Shown here in pieces: positions 52,471-60,723 of a DNA stretch of 64,000 nt. Within the stretch, counting starts at the first letter, position 1, and each line of letters starts with the position of its first letter. The stretch lies in contig NC_007626.1 of NCBI RefSeq assembly GCF_000009985.1, forward strand, positions 3,155,943 to 3,219,942, given 5' to 3'. The position numbers were made by a program, and so were the translations under genes. The notes under the pieces were generated by a model. That model searched no databases, had not been told where the DNA came from, and worked only from the letters and a program-made list of their open reading frames with translations. This stretch comes from Paramagnetospirillum magneticum AMB-1. Its GTDB lineage: Bacteria; Pseudomonadota; Alphaproteobacteria; Rhodospirillales; Magnetospirillaceae.

Positions 52471-53714
52471 GCGAACTGGCCGAAGCCGCCGCGCTGGTGG
52501 CCGCCGGGCGGTTCGACGCGGCGCTGAAGCGTCTGCTCCCGATCCCCGAGGGCACGCCCGGCCTCGATGCCCTTTTGGGGGCGGCCCGGCTGGGGCGCAA
52601 GGAGGCCAAGGCGGCCCTGCTCCACCTCGCGCGCGCCGTGGCGCAATCACCGGACGACACCGGGCTGGTCCTGCAACTGGGCAAGGCCCATCTGCTGGCC
52701 AATGATCCCGGCACCGCCATCACCCTGTTCGAGGGATTGCCCGCCTCGCCCGCCCGGGACGAGGCGCTGGCCGGAGCCTATCGCCGCGATGCGCGCTTCG
52801 GCGATTGCGTCGGGCTGGTCGGGGCGGCCCAGGCCCCGTCCGACCAGATGCTGTTCGAAAGGGCCATGAGCCTGAACGGCCAGGCAATGCGGAGCAGGCC
52901 TTGAAATGCTGGGACGGGCTGATCGCCCGCGCTCCGGATCTGGCCGCCGCCTGGTATGGCAGCCATGGCCCGGCCCAGGACCTTCTGGGCTGGGAAGAGG
53001 CCGAGCGCCGCCTGGAGCGCGCCGCCGCCTGCCCCAAGGCCAACGGCCGCTACGAGGCCCTGGCGGCGGCCTATGACGTGCTGGCCGGGCGCCCGGCCCG
53101 CCTGTTCGGCCCCAAGCACGGCCATGTGGTGAAGTCCGCCGCCGCCCTGGTGCCCCATCTGGCCCCGGGATGGCGGCTGTTCGGCATGACCGCGTCCCTG
53201 CTGGCCTGGGCGCTGGAGCAGGCGCCGGCAGCCCGGTCTGGTGCTGGAATTCGGGGTGCGGCGCGGCGCTTCGCTGGCGGTGCTGGCCGCCCATGCGGGG
53301 CAGGAGGTGCACGGCTTCGACTCGTTCGAGGGCCTGCCCGAGGGCTGGGGCGCCACCCATGCCGGCGTGCTGACCACCGGCGGCGCCCTGCCCGAAGTCG
53401 GAAACAATGCCCGACTGCATCCCGGCTGGTTCGAAGACACCCTTCCGGCCTTCCTGGAGACCCATTCCGGGCCGGTGCGCTTCGCCAATATCGACAGCGA
53501 CATCTATTCCTCGGCCCGTACCGTGCTGTTCGGGCTGGCTGGGCGGATCGGCCCCGGCACCGTGCTGGTGTTCGACGAGTTCATCGGCAACCGCACCTGG
53601 ATGGACGACGAATACCGCGCCTTCGCCGAATTCGCCGCCGCCCACGGGACGTCATTCCAGGTGATCGCCGTCAATCCCGCCTGCAAGCAGGTGGCCGTCC
53701 GCATCGAAGCCTGA
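52467..53714 (+). pseudogene. TPR-like plus TylF-type SAM methyltransferase, two single-base frameshifts
   Basis: The reading frame starts at the ATG at 52467 (overlapping DUF2339) with TPR-like helices, then breaks at about 52883. Adding one G there restores LNGQGNAEQALKCWDG. It breaks again near 53225; removing one C restores QARQPGLVLEFGVRRG. The final segment (53241-53714) is a class I methyltransferase of the macrocin O-methyltransferase (TylF) type, with LEFGVRRGASL, FDSFEGLPEGW, FANIDSDIYSS and VFDEFIGN. The restored product is about 415 aa. The two changes compensate each other (one loss, one gain), and the sequence between and after them is not otherwise decayed. This favours sequencing error or very recent damage. 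Confidence 0.75.
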
Positions 53715-53717
53715 ACT

Positions 53718-53823
53718 GTCATCCCGAGGCGCAGGCCGAGGGATCTCCGCTTGGTGTCACGATTCCAGCACTGAAAAGTCTTGCCAGGATGAGATCCCTC
53801 CTCCTGATGGTCGTCGGGATGAC
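53718..53823. repeat. Intergenic palindromic repeat element (REP/MITE-like)
   Basis: A 106-base element with outer arms GTCATCCCGA (53718-53727) and TCGGGATGAC (53814-53823), and inner arms GAGGGATCTC and GAGATCCCTC. The arms are perfect reverse complements, so the whole element can fold into a long hairpin. The sequence resembles the GTCATCC-type interspersed palindromes common in many bacterial genomes. No coding frame is present. It lies just after the methyltransferase stop. Confidence 0.75.
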
Positions 53824-53917
53824 CGGCCCATCCATATATCGATTTTGCCCCGGTCTGACGCTATGGTCATGGCAGACCGGGGCTGTAATCCGGCGAGGCA
53901 ACAGGGATGGTGGCTCC

Positions 53918-55126
53918 ATGACGATCTTCGGCATTCCGCTCGAATTCGTGCTGTTCGCGGCGACGCTGCTGGGCGTGGCGCTGCTGCACAATCACACGCT
54001 GTACGTGGGACTGGCCGGGCTGGGAACCATCTCGCTCTACAAGATCGCCGTGACCGGCTTCAAGACCGGAGCGGGGCTGGCCGGGTTCGCCGCCCATCTG
54101 GGTCACGAATGGGTGACCGTCGCCAACCTGTTCTGCCTGCTGATGGGCTTCGCCCTGCTGTCGCGCCATTTCGAGAAGAGCCACATCCCCGTGGTGCTGC
54201 CGAAATACCTGCCCGACGACTGGAAGGGCGGCTTCGTCATGCTGGTGATGGTGTTCGTCATCTCCAGCTTCCTCGACAACATCGCCGCCGCCCTGATCGG
54301 CGGCGCCATGGCCCACCAGTTGTTCCGCGCCAAGGTGCATGTGGGCTTCCTGGCCGCCATCGTCGCCGCCTCCAATGCCGGCGGCTCGGGCTCGGTGGTG
54401 GGCGACACCACCACCACCATGCTGTGGATCGCCGGCGTACCTCCGGGCCAGGTGTTCGAGGCCTATACGGCGGCCGGCGTGGCCCTGGTGATCACGGGGG
54501 TGATCGCCGCCAAGCAGCAGCACGCCTATTCCCCCATCCTCAAGACCACCCACGCCCACACCCATGTGGATTGGGGGCGGGTCGGCATCGTGGCGGTGAT
54601 CCTGATCTCGGCCATGCTCACCAATGTGGTGGTCAACCTGTCGGCGCCGCAGATGGCGGATAAGTTCCCCTTCATCGGCGGCGCGGTGTGGATCGCCGTG
54701 GTGGCGACCATGAGCGTGCGCCGCCCCGACTGGGAGATCATGCCCGAGACCGCCAAGGGCTCGGTGTTCCTGCTGTCGCTGGTGCTGTGCGCCTCCATGA
54801 TGCCGGTGGAGCAACTGCCCGCCGCCTCGGCCTTCACCGCGCTGCAATTGGGCTTCGTCTCCGCCGTGTTCGACAACATCCCGCTGACCGCCCTGGCCAT
54901 CAAGCAGGGTGGCTATGACTGGGGCTACCTGGCCTATGCCGTGGGCTTCGGCGGCTCCATGATCTGGTTCGGCTCGTCGGCGGGGGTGGCGCTGTCCAAC
55001 ATGTACCCGGAAGCCAAGTCGGTGGGGAACTGGCTGAAGCAGGGCTGGCACGTCACCCTGGCCTATGTGGTGGGCTTCGCCGTGATGTGGGCCCTGGTCC
55101 CCTGGCGCCCCGACGGCCTGCCGTGA
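53918..55126 (+). CDS. ArsB/NhaD (citrate/Na+:H+ antiporter) superfamily permease
   Basis: 402 aa from the ATG at 53918. About eleven membrane helices. Two family-like re-entrant regions are visible: SSFLDNIAAALIGG with SNAGGSGSVVGDTTTTM in the first half, and SAVFDNIPLTALAI with GFGGSMIWFGSSAG in the second. The repeated FDN/LDN and glycine-rich segments are characteristic of NhaD/ArsB/CitT-type carriers. The substrate is uncertain; Na+/H+ exchange is most likely by resemblance. The ROK kinase gene overlaps its stop. Confidence 0.82.
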   Translation: MTIFGIPLEFVLFAATLLGVALLHNHTLYVGLAGLGTISLYKIAVTGFKTGAGLAGFAAHLGHEWVTVANLFCLLMGFALLSRHFEKSHIPVVLPKYLPDDWKGGFVMLVMVFVISSFLDNIAAALIGGAMAHQLFRAKVHVGFLAAIVAASNAGGSGSVVGDTTTTMLWIAGVPPGQVFEAYTAAGVALVITGVIAAKQQHAYSPILKTTHAHTHVDWGRVGIVAVILISAMLTNVVVNLSAPQMADKFPFIGGAVWIAVVATMSVRRPDWEIMPETAKGSVFLLSLVLCASMMPVEQLPAASAFTALQLGFVSAVFDNIPLTALAIKQGGYDWGYLAYAVGFGGSMIWFGSSAGVALSNMYPEAKSVGNWLKQGWHVTLAYVVGFAVMWALVPWRPDGLP

Positions 55127-56016
55127 CTCTTCGCATCGGCATCGATCTCGGCGGCACCAAGACCGAGGCCATCGCCCTGGACCTTTCGGGGCGGGAACTG
55201 GCGCGCCAAAGGGTCGCCACCGCGCGCGGCAGCTACGACGGCACCATCGCCACCATCAAGGGGCTGGTGGAGGGGCTGGAATCCCGCCTGGGGGCCGCGG
55301 CCAGCGTGGGCATCGGCATTCCCGGCACCATCAGCCCGCGCACCGGCCTGATCAAGAACGCCAACTCCACCTGGCTGATCGGCAAGCCCCTGGACCGCGA
55401 CCTGGAAACCGCCCTGGGCCGTCCGGTGCGGCTGGCCAACGATGCCGATTGCTTCGCCCTGTCCGAGGCCACCGATGGCGCCGGCGCCGGCTTCGACACC
55501 GTGTTCGGGGTCATTCTCGGCACCGGAGTGGGCGGCGGCATCGTCGCCCATGGCCGCCTGCTGAGCGGTCCCAACGCCATCGCCGGGGAATGGGGGCACA
55601 ATCCCCTGCCCTGGCCCGAGGATGCCGAGCGCCCCGGCCCGGCCTGCTATTGCGGCCGTTCGGGCTGCATCGAGACCTTTCTGTCGGGACCGGGCCTGGC
55701 CCGCGACCATGGCGGCGGACTGAGCGCCGAGCAACTGGCGACTTCCGACGATGCGGCGGCCGGGGCGGCGTTGGCCCGCTACGAGCGGCGACTGGCCCGC
55801 GCCCTGGCGGCGGTCATCAACGTGATCGATCCCCACGTCATCGTCCTGGGTGGCGGCCTGTCCAAGCTGGACCGCCTTTACCGCAATGTTCCGGCCCTGT
55901 GGGAGGGCTTCGTCTTTTCCGATCACGTGGATACCTTGCTGAGACCGCCGCGCCACGGGGATTCGTCGGGCGTGCGCGGTGCCGCCTGGCTATGGCCGGC
56001 AACAAATAATTCGTAG
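55123..56016 (+). CDS. ROK family sugar kinase (fructokinase-like)
   Basis: 297 aa, GTG start overlapping the permease stop (GTGA). The N-terminal phosphate loop is DLGGTKTEA (about residues 8-16). The sugar/catalytic site contains ANDADCFALSEA. GVILGTGVGGGIV is the ROK glycine motif, and CYCGRSGCIE (about 174-183) is the structural zinc site of the ROK signature. C-terminal INVIDPHVIVLGGGLS contacts adenine. The enzyme phosphorylates a hexose, probably fructose or glucose, using ATP in the cytoplasm. No sugar transporter gene is adjacent. Confidence 0.92.
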   Translation: MTLRIGIDLGGTKTEAIALDLSGRELARQRVATARGSYDGTIATIKGLVEGLESRLGAAASVGIGIPGTISPRTGLIKNANSTWLIGKPLDRDLETALGRPVRLANDADCFALSEATDGAGAGFDTVFGVILGTGVGGGIVAHGRLLSGPNAIAGEWGHNPLPWPEDAERPGPACYCGRSGCIETFLSGPGLARDHGGGLSAEQLATSDDAAAGAALARYERRLARALAAVINVIDPHVIVLGGGLSKLDRLYRNVPALWEGFVFSDHVDTLLRPPRHGDSSGVRGAAWLWPATNNS

Positions 56017-56058
56017 GTTCCGCGGTTGAATTGACCGAGGTCATGTGTCCGCCCCTTG

Positions 56059-56081
56059 TTGTTTCGCATTGTGGGAAACAA
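56059..56081. promoter_or_regulatory. Inverted repeat upstream of Crp/Fnr-type regulator
   Basis: Perfect 7-base arms TTGTTTC and GAAACAA separated by 9 bases, ending 19 bases before the ATG at 56101. It could be an operator for autoregulation or a small leader hairpin. It does not match the FNR consensus TTGAT-N4-ATCAA. Confidence 0.35.
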
Positions 56082-56100
56082 TCGGTGGAAACTTGCCGGA

Positions 56101-56841
56101 ATGAACATGAACGCGCAGTCGCGGGGACAGGGGGGCACTGACGGGCACAATCTGCGGCCGGAGGATCTGGCGGCGGTAGCTCGCCTGCCCCTGTTCAGCG
56201 ATCTCGGCCCGACCGTGCTGGCCGAAATCACCACCGACGCCTCGGTGGTCAAGTACGCCCGCAACGACATCATCTTCCGCCAGGGAGATCCTCCCGACGC
56301 CCTTCGCGTGGTGCTGGACGGTCAGGTGGGCCTGACCGGCACCGTGGCCGATGGCGGCGAGACCATGGTGGAGATCCTCAAATCGGGGGAAGTCTTCATC
56401 CCGGCCGCCGTGCTGACCCAAAAGCCGTTCCTGATGAGCGCCGTGGCCCTGACACCCGCCCGCATCCTGGCGCTGCCGGGCGAGCGCTTTCGCCGCGACG
56501 TGCGGGAAAAGCCGGACCTGGCCTATGTCATGCTGACCTCGCTGTCACGGCACTTCCGCACCCTGGTGCGCGAGGTCAAGGACCTGAAGCTGAAGTCGGC
56601 GGCCCAGCGTCTGGCCCTGTACCTGATCGGCCTGACCGCCCGGCGCGAGGGCTCGACCATCGTCCGGCTGCCCCACAGCAAGAGCGTCATCGCCGCCCGG
56701 GTGGGCGTGCGCCCGGAGACCCTGTCGCGCGCCTTCTCCCACCTCAAGGGCCATGGCGTGGTGGTCGACGGCAATGCCGTCTCCATCGCCGACATTCCCG
56801 CCCTGCGCGCCTATTGCCACGAGGGCGAGGAAATCATCTGA
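56101..56841 (+). CDS. Crp/Fnr family transcriptional regulator
   Basis: 246 aa from the ATG at 56101 (a second ATG at 56107). A cyclic-nucleotide-binding-type beta-roll covers about residues 20-145 (LPLFSDLGPTVLAEI to the ALPGERFRRDV strand). After a long dimer helix, a winged helix-turn-helix reads SKSVIAARVGVRPETLSRAF. There is no N-terminal cysteine cluster, so it is not an oxygen-sensing FNR, and the usual cAMP-contact residues of Crp are not clear. A heme/NO-type or other small-ligand sensor is possible. It is convergent with a superoxide dismutase gene. Confidence 0.9.
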   Translation: MNMNAQSRGQGGTDGHNLRPEDLAAVARLPLFSDLGPTVLAEITTDASVVKYARNDIIFRQGDPPDALRVVLDGQVGLTGTVADGGETMVEILKSGEVFIPAAVLTQKPFLMSAVALTPARILALPGERFRRDVREKPDLAYVMLTSLSRHFRTLVREVKDLKLKSAAQRLALYLIGLTARREGSTIVRLPHSKSVIAARVGVRPETLSRAFSHLKGHGVVVDGNAVSIADIPALRAYCHEGEEII

Positions 56842-56899
56842 CGCCCCCGTTGCCGGGGCGTTGGGCCGAGGGGGACTGGCGCGATACCGCCCCCTCGGC
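56841..56899. terminator. Two hairpins between convergent genes, putative bidirectional terminator
   Basis: The first hairpin has arms ACGCCCC (56841-56847) and GGGGCGT (56855-56861) followed by TT. The second has perfect 10-base arms GCCGAGGGGG (56865-56874) and CCCCCTCGGC (56890-56899). They fill the 83-base gap between the convergent regulator and sodC genes. No long T-tract is present. Confidence 0.5.
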
Positions 56900-56924
56900 A
56901 ACTCCGCCGGAACTCGCCTCTGCC

Positions 56925-57455
56925 CTATTTCGCCGGCACCACGCCGCAGGCGACCCGCCCGCCGCCGCCGCCCAGGGGCTTGGGCTGGTCGGCATAATTG
57001 TCCGCCCCGGCATGGATGACCACGGCGCGCCCCTTGAGATCGGCCACCTTCAGCTTGGGCACCACCACCGGATCGGTGGCCGTTCCGTCGCCGTTGACCG
57101 CCAGGGCCGGCAGGTCGCCCAGATGGCCGTGGCCCCAGGGACCTTCATGCTTGCCCGCCTTGGCGGGATCGTAGTGGCCGCCCGCCGACAGGCCCGGCAC
57201 CGGCTTGCCGTCCTGCTCCTTGGGCTGGCAGCTGGGGTTTTCATGAATGTGGAAGCCGTGCGGGCCCGGCGTCAGCCCCGCCAACCTGGGCGTCACCATC
57301 ATGCCGCCCTTGCCGTCCTTGACCTTGAGGCTGCCGATGATGGCGCCCACTCCGCTGGCATCGATCGCGCTGACCGGAATGACCAACTCGGCGGCCAGTG
57401 CCGGACCCGACGCGATCATCAGTCCGAGGGCCGCGAAAACCAATGTCCGTCCCAT
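56925..57455 (-). CDS. sodC: Periplasmic Cu/Zn superoxide dismutase
   Basis: 176 aa, ATG with GGGAGGA five bases upstream on the minus strand. Signal peptide about 1-22. The metal ligands are all present in the expected spacing: copper H69 and H71 (GFHIHE), bridging H94, zinc H103, H111 and D114, and copper H148. The disulphide pair is C76 and C170. It converts superoxide to peroxide and oxygen in the periplasm. Confidence 0.96.
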   Translation of the reverse strand: MGRTLVFAALGLMIASGPALAAELVIPVSAIDASGVGAIIGSLKVKDGKGGMMVTPRLAGLTPGPHGFHIHENPSCQPKEQDGKPVPGLSAGGHYDPAKAGKHEGPWGHGHLGDLPALAVNGDGTATDPVVVPKLKVADLKGRAVVIHAGADNYADQPKPLGGGGGRVACGVVPAK

Positions 57456-57674
57456 GCTTCCTCCCGCTGTGCGCTCACGGGTCCGCCAGGGGGCGGCGGT
57501 CCACTCCCCCCAAGGTGATCACCCGTCCGGGCATTATCAACCGGGCGTCAGGCATAGCCCGTGGAAAATATTCGCAAGGAAAAGATGCGATTCACGCGCA
57601 AGCCGGTTTCCATAGGGCAAAACCCGTAATATAGTTTCCCCTCGGCCCGTGGGACGGGATAAGGGGAGTTGGTC

Positions 57675-58121
57675 TTGACCCTGCGTAGCGCACCTGAAGC
57701 ATTCGAAATCCTGTTGGTCGAGGACAATCCGGGCGATGCCCGCTTGGCCCAGGAAGCCCTGAAGGAAGGCCGCATGACCAGTCGCCTGAAGGTGGTGGTC
57801 GATGGGGTGGAGGCCATGTCCTTCCTGCGCCGGGAGGGCCAATACGCGGGCTCGCCCCGGCCCAACCTGATCCTTCTGGATCTCAACCTGCCCCGCAAGG
57901 ACGGGCGTCAGGTGCTGGCCGAGCTGAAGGCGGACGAGGACCTGCGCCGTATTCCCGTGGTGGTCCTGACCACCTCGCAGGCGGAGCAGGACATCCTGCG
58001 CAGCTACGACCTGCACGCCAATTGCTACATCACCAAGCCCGTGGACCTGGACCGTTTCATCTCGGTCGTGAGGTCCATAGAGGAATACTGGTGCTCGGTG
58101 GTCACTCTGCCGCCGCGCTGA
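57675..58121 (+). CDS. Single-domain response regulator (CheY/Rcp1-like)
   Basis: 148 aa with a TTG start at 57675 placed six bases after AAGGGGAG; an earlier TTG at 57669 leaves no space for the ribosome site. Only a receiver domain: phospho-acceptor D69 (LLDLNLP), T99/T100 and K121 (ITKP). The insertion around LRREGQYAGSPRPN is typical of the Rcp1-like receivers that pair with phytochrome-type or PAS kinases. The next gene, 10 bases downstream, starts with a related receiver, suggesting a phosphorelay or shared kinase. No kinase is adjacent. Confidence 0.92.
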   Translation: MTLRSAPEAFEILLVEDNPGDARLAQEALKEGRMTSRLKVVVDGVEAMSFLRREGQYAGSPRPNLILLDLNLPRKDGRQVLAELKADEDLRRIPVVVLTTSQAEQDILRSYDLHANCYITKPVDLDRFISVVRSIEEYWCSVVTLPPR

Positions 58122-58131
58122 GCCGCACGCC

Positions 58132-60624
58132 ATGAGCGAGCCCCCGCCCCAGCCTTCGGCGCTCACCGTCCTCGTGGTCGAGGATAATCCCGGTGATGCG
58201 CGACTGGTGGAGCTTTACCTCCACGAGGACCCCGCCCGCCCCTTCAAGGTGGTCAAGGCCGCCCGCCTGTCGGAGGGACTGGCGGCGCTGCAGGCCCAGC
58301 CCATCGACGTGGTCCTCCTCGACCTGTCGCTGCCCGATTCCTTCGGCATGGACAGCCTGGCCCGGCTGCGCGCTGCCAACCCCGGCATTCCGGTGGTGGT
58401 TCTGACCGGCACTTCGGACGAGGCGCTGGCCCTCGAGGCGCTGCGCCAAGGCGCCCAGGATTACCTGGTCAAGGGCCAGGGCGACGGCGAACTGGTGCGC
58501 CGCGCCATCCGCTACGCCATCGGCCGCTCGGCCGCCGACGCCGCGTTGAGAACCAGTGAATCCCGCTTCCGGGCGCTGTTCGACAATGCCGGCACAGGCG
58601 TCATCCTCTCGGACGCCGCCGGTGCCTACATCCATTGCAATCCGGCATTCTGCACCATGGTCGGCTATTCCGACGCCGAGTTGCAGAAGATGACCTACCG
58701 CGACATCACCTATCCCGAGGACATGAACGCGCACACCCAGATGCGCGACGACATGATGGCCGGGCGGACGGACAGCTATGAGCTGACCAAGCGCTATATC
58801 CGCCGCGACGGCAACATCCTCTGGGCGCGCCTCACCGTCACCGCCATGCGCGAGGGCTCCGACAACGAGCTTCGCTTCACCGTCGCCGTGGTCGAGGACG
58901 TCACCGAGAAAAAGCGCCTGGAAGACCACATGCGGCTGGCCGCCACGGTGTTCGAAAGCACTGGCGAAGGATTGTTCGTCACCGACGAGAAGCGCCAGAT
59001 CATCCACGTCAATCCAGCCTTCACCGAACTGACCGGCTATCCCGCCGACGAGGTCATCGGCCGTACGCCGAAATTCCTGGCCTCGGGCCGCCATACGCCG
59101 GAATTCTACGACGCCGTCTTCAAGACCCTGGCCGAATGCGGCAAGTGGCAGGGCGAGATCTGGAACCGCCGCAAGACCGGCGAGATGTTCGCCGAGTGGC
59201 TGAACATCTCGGTGGTGCGCAACGAGCGGGGCGAACTGACCAATTACGTGGCGGTGTTCTCGGACATCACCTCGCGCAAGCAGGACGAGGAGCGGCTCAA
59301 CTACCAGGCCAACCACGACCCGCTGACCCGATTGCCCAACCGCACCCTGTTCCAGGAGCGCCTGACCCGCGCCCTGACCCGCGCCCACCGCAATCAGGCC
59401 ATTGTCGCCCTGCTGTTCATCGATCTCGACTTCTTTAAGCAAGTCAACGACACACTGGGGCATCTGGCCGGCGATATCCTGCTACAGCAGGTGGCCGAGC
59501 GCCTGACCTCGTGCGTGCGCCAGGGCGATACCGTGGCACGTCTGGCCGGTGACGAGTTCACCGTCATCCTGGAAGAGATTTCCGAGCCGCGCGACGGCGC
59601 CGTGGTCGCCCACAAAATTCTGTCGCTGCTGGCCGAGCCCTTCGACCTGCAGGGCCACGAGGCCCGCATCTCGTCCTCCATCGGCGTGGCTTTGTACCCT
59701 TCCGATGGCGGCGACGCCCAAACGCTGATCAAACTGGCCGATGCCGCCATGTACCGGGCCAAGCACCAGGGCCGCAACGCCTGCCGCTTCCATTCGGAGA
59801 GCATCAACGCCCAGGCCTTCGAGCGCCTGGCCCTGGAAAGCGCCCTGCGCCACGCCGTGGAGCGCCGGGAGTTCCTGCTCCACTACCAGCCCATCTTCGA
59901 CGCGCGCTCGGGCTCGGTGGTGGCGGTCGAGGCTCTGCTGCGCTGGCGCCATCCCGATTTCGGCATGATCATGCCCAATCAGTTCCTGCCCCTGGCCGAG
60001 GAAACCGGACTGATCATGCCGGTGGGCAAGTTCGTGCTGGACGAGGCGTGCCGCCAGGCCAAGGCTTGGCTGGATGCCGGCCATACCGGCCTCAAGGTGG
60101 GCATCAACCTCAGCAGCCGCCAGCTCCGCGCCCCGGAACTGATCGAGGATATCGCCGCCGCCCTGGAAGGCAGCGGCCTGCCGCCCAGCGCGCTGGAACT
60201 GGACGTGCCCGAAAGCGCCATTATCGACAAGGGTCAGGATGTGGATGCCATCTTCACCCAGTTCAAGACCCTGGGCGTGCGCATGGCCATCGATGCCTTC
60301 GGCTCGGGATATTCGTCCTTCGCCTTCCTGCGCAAGCTGCCCAGCAACACGCTGAAGATCGACCAGGGCTTCGTGCGCGATGCCGCCTCGGGCGCCGAGG
60401 AATCGGAAATCGTCACCGCCATCGTGGCGGTGGCCCGCGGTCTCCATCTGTCGGTGGTGGCCCCCGGCATCGAGACGGAAGAGCAATTGGCCCACCTGGT
60501 CAAATACGATTGCGACATGGTCCAGGGCTTCCTGTTCGCCCACCCCATGCCCGCCGAGGAACTGACCGAGTTCCTGCGCGCCGGCAAGCGCCCGGACTCC
60601 CTGCCGGTGCGAACCACGGCCTGA
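58132..60624 (+). CDS. Receiver-PAS-PAS-GGDEF-EAL protein, EAL site degenerate
   Basis: 830 aa. Receiver 10-130 (phospho-acceptor D64), PAS about 145-265, PAS about 270-390, GGDEF about 400-560 with the active-site loop AGDEF (472-476), and EAL about 575-815. The diguanylate cyclase loop has Ala for the first Gly, a change known in active enzymes. In the EAL domain the EALLRW motif (E600) and the lysine of LKIDQGFV are kept. The usual DDFGTG metal motif reads DAFGSG (A722), and the EGVE motif reads PGIE, so two metal/catalytic positions are lost. I infer a c-di-GMP synthase regulated by phosphorylation and PAS ligand, with a non-hydrolytic EAL domain. Confidence 0.9.
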   Translation: MSEPPPQPSALTVLVVEDNPGDARLVELYLHEDPARPFKVVKAARLSEGLAALQAQPIDVVLLDLSLPDSFGMDSLARLRAANPGIPVVVLTGTSDEALALEALRQGAQDYLVKGQGDGELVRRAIRYAIGRSAADAALRTSESRFRALFDNAGTGVILSDAAGAYIHCNPAFCTMVGYSDAELQKMTYRDITYPEDMNAHTQMRDDMMAGRTDSYELTKRYIRRDGNILWARLTVTAMREGSDNELRFTVAVVEDVTEKKRLEDHMRLAATVFESTGEGLFVTDEKRQIIHVNPAFTELTGYPADEVIGRTPKFLASGRHTPEFYDAVFKTLAECGKWQGEIWNRRKTGEMFAEWLNISVVRNERGELTNYVAVFSDITSRKQDEERLNYQANHDPLTRLPNRTLFQERLTRALTRAHRNQAIVALLFIDLDFFKQVNDTLGHLAGDILLQQVAERLTSCVRQGDTVARLAGDEFTVILEEISEPRDGAVVAHKILSLLAEPFDLQGHEARISSSIGVALYPSDGGDAQTLIKLADAAMYRAKHQGRNACRFHSESINAQAFERLALESALRHAVERREFLLHYQPIFDARSGSVVAVEALLRWRHPDFGMIMPNQFLPLAEETGLIMPVGKFVLDEACRQAKAWLDAGHTGLKVGINLSSRQLRAPELIEDIAAALEGSGLPPSALELDVPESAIIDKGQDVDAIFTQFKTLGVRMAIDAFGSGYSSFAFLRKLPSNTLKIDQGFVRDAASGAEESEIVTAIVAVARGLHLSVVAPGIETEEQLAHLVKYDCDMVQGFLFAHPMPAEELTEFLRAGKRPDSLPVRTTA

Positions 60625-60723
60625 GGATCCGGGCGGCCGACGCCATGCCATTCGGATATGGCGCCGCCGCCATCCGCTGGTAGACTGGCCGGGCACAAAT
60701 TCGCATCCAGGGAGGAGCCGAAC

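Noticed and set aside
49387..52650. A 1087-codon minus-strand frame opposite DUF2339
   Set aside because: Shadow frame of a hydrophobic gene; Gly/Gln/Arg-rich and without motif.
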